Assembly: GCA_026182355.1 (NCBI GenBank)
Contig: JAPFBL010000047.1
Span: 620,001-684,000, forward strand
Reading direction: 5' to 3'
DNA: 64,000 nt
Origin: Hermatobates lingyangjiaoensis
Taxonomy: Eukaryota > Arthropoda > Insecta > Hemiptera > Hermatobatidae
Below, piece by piece: positions 57,483-64,000 of this stretch; position 1 is the first letter of the stretch, and every line of letters starts with the position of its first letter. A program made the position numbers and the translations under genes. The notes below the pieces were generated by a model. That model saw nothing but the letters and a program-made list of their open reading frames with translations, was not told where the DNA came from and did not search any database.

Positions 57483-60223
57483 TCTTGACAAATTGTCTTA
57501 GCTTGAATGAGAAGTGGATATTACTTCTTTCCTTCAATAGTTATAGAAAATGCTTCAACATGAAAAATCTTAAACGGTAAAATTTATCTGTTCTGTTATT
57601 TTATGTGTTACTGTAGGAATTGACTAGTTACAAGATCAAAACAGAGAGTGGTTAAATTACCGAAGTTATTAAACTAGAAAGAAGTCAATTTTCTTTATAT
57701 GTCTTAGGAATAAATAAACTGAATTAATTGTATAAATGTGGCAATCGATTATATCTTTGCAATCTAAAACATAAGAACAAATTTAAAATTGCTTCTATTT
57801 TGAGAATAATAAAAATGATTAGTAGGAAAAAACGATAAAAAGAATCTAGGAATTGAATGGAAGGTGATTAATGATCACAAGTGATGAGAATGTGGCCGGT
57901 TATTTGAGTGATTCAAATTGAATACATTAGCTAAAGTGGATCCTATCCGGCAGCCCTGTAGAAGTCTGCTTCTTTTCCTGGTTATTTCCTTACACCGGCC
58001 TTCACTTTGAACAAGCATTACAGTCCTTGTAACTTGATTATCAATTAAATTTGAACACTAATCTTACTAAAATTAGTTTGCTAGTCTAGGATCTTTCAGT
58101 AATCAAAGACGCAACAGGCATTGCTCTTCTCCTATGCGATAACTCTATGAGAAGATAATTTAAATTTTTAATCCTAAAAATACAAAGAATAGCCATATAG
58201 ATATTTGGCCTTGTAATGGTTTATATAAAAATTCAATTCTAATAATTATTATTACTAAAAAATCATATATTTTCTTCTATGCTCTGAAACATCATTCTTG
58301 ATTTTTCATTTTGCAATAAAGTTTCCAATTTTTATCAACTAGATGATGCTGCTTTAATTAACCTTCAATAATAGCATAAAAACTCTCCATGGACCATTTT
58401 TTTATCCCATAGTCAAGCATTAAACGTCATTAATTTAGTTACTTTCTCCATGATTTCATAGGTAATTCTTTTCCATGCTTATTGATAACGAAGGAACTCT
58501 AATATATTATTAAATAAATGTTTTTTTACTAATTCTAACACATAACAACAAGCTAGAATCTTTATTAGCTTTTATATTCATTTGCTGAACACCGTTTGTG
58601 GTATATTAAAACATGAAAGATCAGTGTTGGCGAAAATGAAGCTAGTTAAAACTTTAAACTTGTATAGAAGGTCTTCCAGTTGCTTTTCAGAATTCAAACT
58701 TCTCTGACGTGCAAGTTGCGATTTTTTTCACCCGCTTATTGCAGCCTTGTCAAACAAGACTTATACAATGAGTGGATGACGTAATTATAGCCAGTTACCT
58801 GTTAGTTCTGCGTAAGCAGATCACACAATCACACTAACCTGTTTTGAATTATGATGGCAATTTATGATGAAAACATTACAAAATCAATTAAATTATCAAT
58901 TTATCTTCTTTTTTCGTCCTTGAAATTTATCTTCAATTTTATGATTGTGATACATTACTCGGTTATTAGAGCAAAAAACATTGTGCTAAATATATTTAAG
59001 CTTCTCATTAACGTTAGCCTGTTACGATGTTTTAACAATGAATGTGTTCAATGAATGCTCTCTCTATAATAATAATTAGAAAGTATAAGGAGTGACCCCA
59101 ATTGTTACAACTGTTCAAAAACTTAACTGGAACCGTTAATCTATGAAAGAAGGAAAATTACACTATTTACTGTGCTATTACTCAATTACTAATACTATTT
59201 AAGCGATGCTTCTCCTAGGTGTTTCTGCTTTAAACTAATGCCATCGTATATTTATAACATCTTTATTATATGTACAACCATTCAACGTGTAATGAAATAC
59301 TATTTTAACTGTATTCAAAGTGCTTCAGAAGATATATCTAAAGTATTTCTACTTAAAATTATTTTCACATTGTTTAACTATTCTTACTCTACTAGATGAT
59401 GTGTTCATCGTTACGCAAGAATAATAATAAAAAAATATCGAACAGTAGGTTCGGTATTTATAAAAATAAATCAAATTTTTCTTATTTGATTAAAGTTTAT
59501 AGTTGTCACAATGAAAAACTATAACAGATTCATAAATTTGTAGCCTTTAAAAATTGTATTCTTGAGAGGTAATAAGAAGAAAAAATGGGATGACAACACA
59601 AGACTTTTTTAGAAATTATATCCAAATTTATATAAGCCGTACTAATCTCCTTCGTGTATAGAATCTCTACTATAGTTTTTATGCTAAATTTACATAATGT
59701 AATGTCTCAAATATTATAATAAATGTCTCATTATTGTGATATTATAGTAGAGTGATTGTAATTGAGTTAAAAGATTCCAAAGTAAATTTCTAAATGAAAA
59801 AACACTATTAGTTTTTTCAAAGGAATTACACAAGTTTAATAATGTATTCTGTAAGCGCTATGTTAAGTTTTAAGGAAAAGAAATTTTTGTAGTTCCTCCT
59901 CTCCCTACAATGAAATACTACCATTATAGTAGTACAGACATTTGACACCAATTTCAAAGTCTTCCTAAAACAATTAAATTGTATGCTAAATTGTGGACCC
60001 TTCTTTCTATTGCTAACATCTAAACACACAGATTGGCTTTTATATTTATAGGTATTTGTTTATTTTTAAGTATTTACTCTAAGCTTTTAAAATAGTCAAG
60101 TCTCCATTATAATAAAACTTTGCTCAGATGTTTTACTATTAAACTCTTGTATTATCTTGTTAGTTATTACAGTTATTGAAACACTTTACTAAAGTTGTAT
60201 AAATTGTAATTTAACTGTTACAG
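57483..60223. other. No exon recognised; presumed 5' flank or intron of the takeout-family gene
   Basis: AT-rich. I looked for an exon with a signal peptide ending in phase 1 before a GT donor and did not find a convincing one. Confidence 0.4.
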
Positions 60224-60316
60224 CCAAGGGGTTTATAGTGTGCAGAAGAACAGATCCACAACTTGACAAGTGTCTCAAGGAGTCCATAGTTACGGCGTTT
60301 TCGCAACTTAAAAATG
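60224..60316 (+). CDS. Takeout-family exon with the conserved cysteine pair
   Basis: Acceptor CAG at 60221-60223. Two bases complete a codon from the missing upstream exon (N-CC). The exon then encodes KGFIVCRRTDPQLDKCLKES and ends LKN plus one base. The cysteines ten residues apart form the N-terminal disulfide in this family. The donor GTACTA is not ideal, but the phase fits the next exon exactly. Confidence 0.85.
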
Positions 60317-63300
60317 GTACTAACTTTAACAGTAGCAAATCAATTCATTCTTTACTTGTATTTGTATTGTACTTGTACAAAGAGAACATCAATGACATTA
60401 ATGTTAGAAATATAGTATAGTATTAGTATAGTATTAAACTTCAAAATTTGCATTTATACACATCAACGTTATTCTATTCAGATGGTCTCAAAATCTTCCT
60501 TTTGATACATTCCTATCAATTTTATATTCAGCTTCAAAGTCAATTAAAAAAATTGGTTCAAAAGTACAAATTTCAAAAAATTCTATTACAATACTAGCCG
60601 ACAGATGTGAGACTATTAGTGGACCAAACACATGAGGTCTTGTCTTTAGTATGCAAGGCAAAATTTCCAGACATAACTTTACAAACAGAAGCGGTAACTT
60701 TACGATTTTTTTTAGAGGGTATGACACTCTTTGAGAAACTTTAAAAATGACCAGTATCAGATTGTCCAATAGTAGTCATCTTGTCTTAACCAATGATTGT
60801 GTTTGTGAAATATGATGCCCTCATAGTTGGCATCATTCTCGGATCAACTATTAAACAACCATTAATACGTAAATGTCAAGTAAAATTGTTTCATGCCCTC
60901 ATAGTTGGCATCATTCTCGGATCAACTATTAAACAACCATGAATACGTAAATGTCAAGTAAAATTGTTTCATGCCCTCATAGTTGGCATCATTCTCGGAT
61001 CAACTATTAAACAACCATTAATACGTAAATGTCAAGTAAAATTGTTTCAAGTCAATCATCTCAAAAGTATAAGAAAATATTGTATTTTGGCTTTCCAATA
61101 TGAGGACATAGTTAACAAAAACCGTTCTTACTAAAAAGTCTTTATACAATTTTAATGTTTTGAAGTTTTGAATTTTAGGTGTTCACGTTAGTTTTGTTAT
61201 CTATTTTACAATTATTATGTCTTTATAAATGATTGTTTTTATGTGTTTGCTGATTGTTTTAGGGAGTAAAGAACTTAGCCTGTTTGCTCTCGACCCTCTG
61301 TTTGTTCCACAACTGTTGATGCAACAAGGAAAAGAGAATGCCAACTTTCGACTGTCGATGAAGCTAATCAACACAACTTTTACTGAGCACACTAACGTTG
61401 TCATCGAAAATGTCAGGTAAAATCGACATTGACACTAGGTAAACGTCTTTTGACATTCCTTCAGAGTTATAGAGTATATCTGCACTGAAGTAGACTATAT
61501 AAGGCATACAACTACATGTTGATTTCTTCACTTGGAAGATAATAAGTAACCCTTATATAGAGATACTTCAGTACTCAGTTTTTGATAGATTGTCACATAA
61601 ATAAGTTCATGAACAAAAATGATTTATCAGATACTATGATTCAAAAACACATCTGATACTAAGTTTTTTTAAGGTGCATAATATAGATATAGATTGCTTG
61701 GAGCATTTTGTGAGACAAATCCATCATACCGTGGAAAGCTTCAAAAATTATATGTTGATTCTTTTGCGTCTCATATTAAGTTGTTAAATTATTTAATATT
61801 AATTCATTGAACCTTTAAACATCAATTTTATTTCAGTGCATTCACTAAAAAAATTTCTAAGCCATTGTAAATAATAAAATAAATGCAAACAAGTACGAAT
61901 AGTATAGTAAGTAAATCATTAGTTCAGTATAAACATTCAGTTTTTAAAGCTCTATTACTCTTTGCAGTAATGGAAATTTCACGATATTTTTTTTTATAAA
62001 TTGCTAATTTTATGCTTATGTTTTGAAAAAATTTCATAGTTCTTTAATAAGCCATTTAAGTGTCAAAAAAACATTTCCTGAAAACAGAAAATGTATTCTA
62101 ACACTTTGCTTACTGTAGTTTTGAAAAAAATTATCTCAACTCATTCTTCAAATATTGTTCTATTTTGAAGTATAATTTGAGTTTGATCCTTTAAACGGTA
62201 TGAATTGTATGGCTCTCACAAGCTTTCAGATTAAAGTACAAGTCACAATTTTTATATTTTATTAAAAAAAAAAAATAAGTTGTTTTAAAAATCTGAAAAT
62301 ATTTTCAGTTTTTTTTTTGTAGCCTCAAAGATAATGCCAAAATTTTAAAACTATAGAATTAGTAGTTTAGGAGAAAAAAAATGTTAACTAAAAATAGGTT
62401 TTTGACCAAAAAAAAATTTCCCACCATGCATAATTTCTCCCAAACTAGACAACACATCTACACTATGAGACCCATTTTTGTGTAAAATATCAATTTGATC
62501 CATTACAGTAGCGTGTCCACAAACTTTGGATACGCACTCTCCCCACCCACCCACACACAGACATCATCGAAAAAACTTCATAAAACGACTTTGAGGACCT
62601 CAAAACATGTAATTCAGTCAAAATTTCGAGACTGAATTTTTTCACTATCACCATACTTTACTTACAGCTTCAATGAGATTCTAAGTTCTGAACATGGTAG
62701 AACTCTAGAATGTTTCATAATATAATTCATGCTGCATATATAATTTGTTTACAAAACCAATGATCATTTGATTGCTGTTATATTTTTTGTTGCTCATCTT
62801 TTTTTATTGTAAAATGTTTATAAGATATATTTTGTATTTATGAAATGAATGTTAGTTTTGAAATTACTTTTGAAAAAGTTTTTTGCCAACATGGCTATAG
62901 ATCATTTCCCTTGGATAATTATTATACTTTCTAACGCTACATTTATTGATATGCAGATTGCCTAATTCACTATTTATTACTTAGGTCTGATATCAAGAAA
63001 CTGACGTTTGAAATAGACGTGTTGACACCGCTGAGTAAACTTGACGGCCAATACGAAATGCTCGGCCAAATGCTTGTCTTGCCAGTGATGGGACGAGGAC
63101 ACGTCACCATGCAAATAAGTAAGTCTCTATTTGAAATTCTGAATAAGTAGGAAACGTAATCTTTATCATATATTTTAATATATCTATTTAAATCATATAA
63201 AGTTGAACGTACAGCTCTTTAGAATAAATATTCACAATTGTTTATAAATGTAGATACAAATTTGCACTTTATAGAATAATTATGAACAATAAACAGCACA

Positions 63301-63785
63301 AAATAGTTTCTAAATAAAAAAAACACCTTGGAGATATAGGGCAAGGTGATTATTTAAGTTGTACTGCTATGGACATTTATTTTTACCAAAGCTATTCCTC
63401 CAATAGATTCACATATGGAGTAACTGTATTATTGATCGAGGTAACTGGAATATATTTCTGAATATTTTACTGAATAGGAATCATCACTTTAAACAGATTT
63501 GAATTATTTCGTATTTTTGATTAATTATCAAAGTACATCCTCAACGAAAGCGAATTGTTATGAAATAAGTATTCATTGTAAAAATACAGTTTTATGTTTT
63601 ATGCAAATTGTAATTGATGTTTAATCTTGCAGAGGGAGTTAAAGCAACTTTAGTATTGAAATTCAACACCATAAAGAAGTCAGATGCACTTTATCTTAAG
63701 CCAAATCAAGTTAACTATATTATCCACTCATTCGAAGGCGTCAGCTTCAACTTTGAAAACTTGTTCAGAGGAAACAAAGGAATAA
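60224..63785 (+). CDS. Takeout / JHBP-family protein, partial (four internal exons)
   Basis: Four exons joined by GT-AG introns with consistent phase: 60224-60316, 61263-61416, 62985-63118 and 63633-63785. They give about 177 residues of the usual 240-250. Landmarks in order are VCRRTDPQLDKC (the conserved cysteine pair), LFALDPLFVPQLLMQQG, FEIDVLTPLSKLDGQYEMLG with LPVMGRGH, and FENLFRGNKG. These are the signature segments of the takeout / juvenile-hormone-binding-protein family. Its members are secreted insect proteins with an elongated hydrophobic-ligand-binding fold, linked to hormone or odorant carriage, feeding and circadian output. Intron 1 holds a 78-bp tandem repeat and intron 2 a family R repeat. 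The signal-peptide exon is not identified, and the C-terminal exon lies beyond the window. All frames are open, so the gene is probably functional. Ligand and exact subfamily cannot be told. Confidence 0.88.
60815..61048. repeat. Three tandem copies of a 78-bp unit in intron 1
   Basis: Units start at 60815, 60893 and 60971 with ATGCCCTCATAGTTGGCATC. They are virtually identical; the middle copy differs at one site (ATGAATACG versus ATTAATACG). The near-identity points to recent amplification. Confidence 0.95.
61263..61416 (+). CDS. Takeout-family exon with the LDPLF motif
   Basis: Acceptor TTTTAG at 61257-61262 and donor AGGTAA. It encodes GSKELSLFALDPLFVP and continues to NTTFTEHTNVVIENV. 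The dPl.ip motif and a following beta-strand pattern match the family. Phase 1 enters and phase 2 leaves, which fits both neighbours. Confidence 0.88.
61815..62668 (-). repeat. Interspersed repeat family R, copy 5, in intron 2
   Basis: Reverse-complement copy inserted in the takeout-family intron. The right edge is CACCATACTTTACTTACAG, and the left edge is CAATTTTATTTCAGTGCATTC. It accounts for more than half of this 1568-bp intron. Confidence 0.75.
62985..63118 (+). CDS. Takeout-family exon with LPVxGxGH motif
   Basis: Acceptor TTACTTAG and donor AGTAAGT. It encodes SDIKKLTFEIDVLTPLSKLD followed by GQYEMLGQMLVLPVMGRGHV. The GxYxxxGxxLxLPVxGxGh segment is the strongest family signature in the window. 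Confidence 0.9.
63633..63785 (+). CDS. Takeout-family exon with NLFxGNK motif
   Basis: Acceptor CTTGCAG and donor AAGTAAGT. It encodes KGVKATLVLKFNTIKKSDAL and ends with NFENLFRGNKGI, the conserved n.LFnGdk segment. It leaves in phase 1, so at least one more coding exon (the C-terminal part) must follow beyond position 64000. Confidence 0.88.
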
Positions 63786-64000
63786 GTAAGTCAACCACGC
63801 CAAAAATATTGTACAAGTTTAACTAACTGTAAGTTTAAACTATAAGACAAGAAATAATATTACTTCAATTGGGATAGGGAGTGATGTTCAACAAATGGAA
63901 CAATATAAATTTATAAATGTCTATCACTCTCACCGATTAGTTAGTTTAAAACCAAATCAAACTTTCTGGATGTATATACTATGACGAACTTCATTATCAT

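Overview
The window is AT-rich eukaryotic nuclear DNA, most likely from an insect. Three observations support this: split exons of a takeout / juvenile-hormone-binding-protein family gene, a core promoter with a TATA box and a TCAGT initiator, and a nuclear copy of mitochondrial DNA in the ancestral insect order ND2, tRNA-Trp, tRNA-Cys, tRNA-Tyr, COX1. I cannot fix the insect order. Host coding content is very small. Nearly all other recognisable sequence is transposon-derived.

Layout. 1-10 kb: a probable non-autonomous Helitron (91-1601), one copy of an unnamed interspersed repeat (about 5990-6760) and the mitochondrial insertion (about 8425-9640). 10-15.4 kb: a graveyard of Penelope-like elements (PLEs) and 5'-truncated non-LTR retrotransposons. 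15.7-17.6 kb: a pair of inverted arms. 18.56-26.49 kb: a tandem direct duplication whose two copies carry different insertions. 29.7-30.0 kb: a 70-72 bp tandem repeat. 33.3-34.75 kb: another PLE relic. 38.1-38.8 kb: a compact gene for a short secreted peptide with a complete core promoter. 40.8-52.5 kb: several foldback insertions flanked by (TA)n, plus more copies of the interspersed repeat. 60.2-64 kb: four consecutive takeout-family exons; the first exon is unidentified and the last lies beyond the window.

Main result. The PLE ends and the foldbacks carry hammerhead ribozyme motifs: CUGANGA, helix II, GAAA, a short self-complementary helix III, the cleavage nucleotide and a paired helix I. 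About ten have complete or near-complete cores and several more are decayed. They face outward in inverted pairs, each followed by a tail of roughly 55-100 nt and then (TA)n. Comparing the two copies of the 18.6-26.5 kb duplication gives a natural empty/filled site comparison: a foldback sits inside a (TA)n tract in one copy and is absent from the other. A second (TA)n tract holds a PLE plus a foldback in one copy and an unrelated hammerhead foldback in the other. Hammerheads in Penelope-like elements are already known. The inverted architecture, the diversity of families at one locus and the (TA)n targeting are what merit a closer look.
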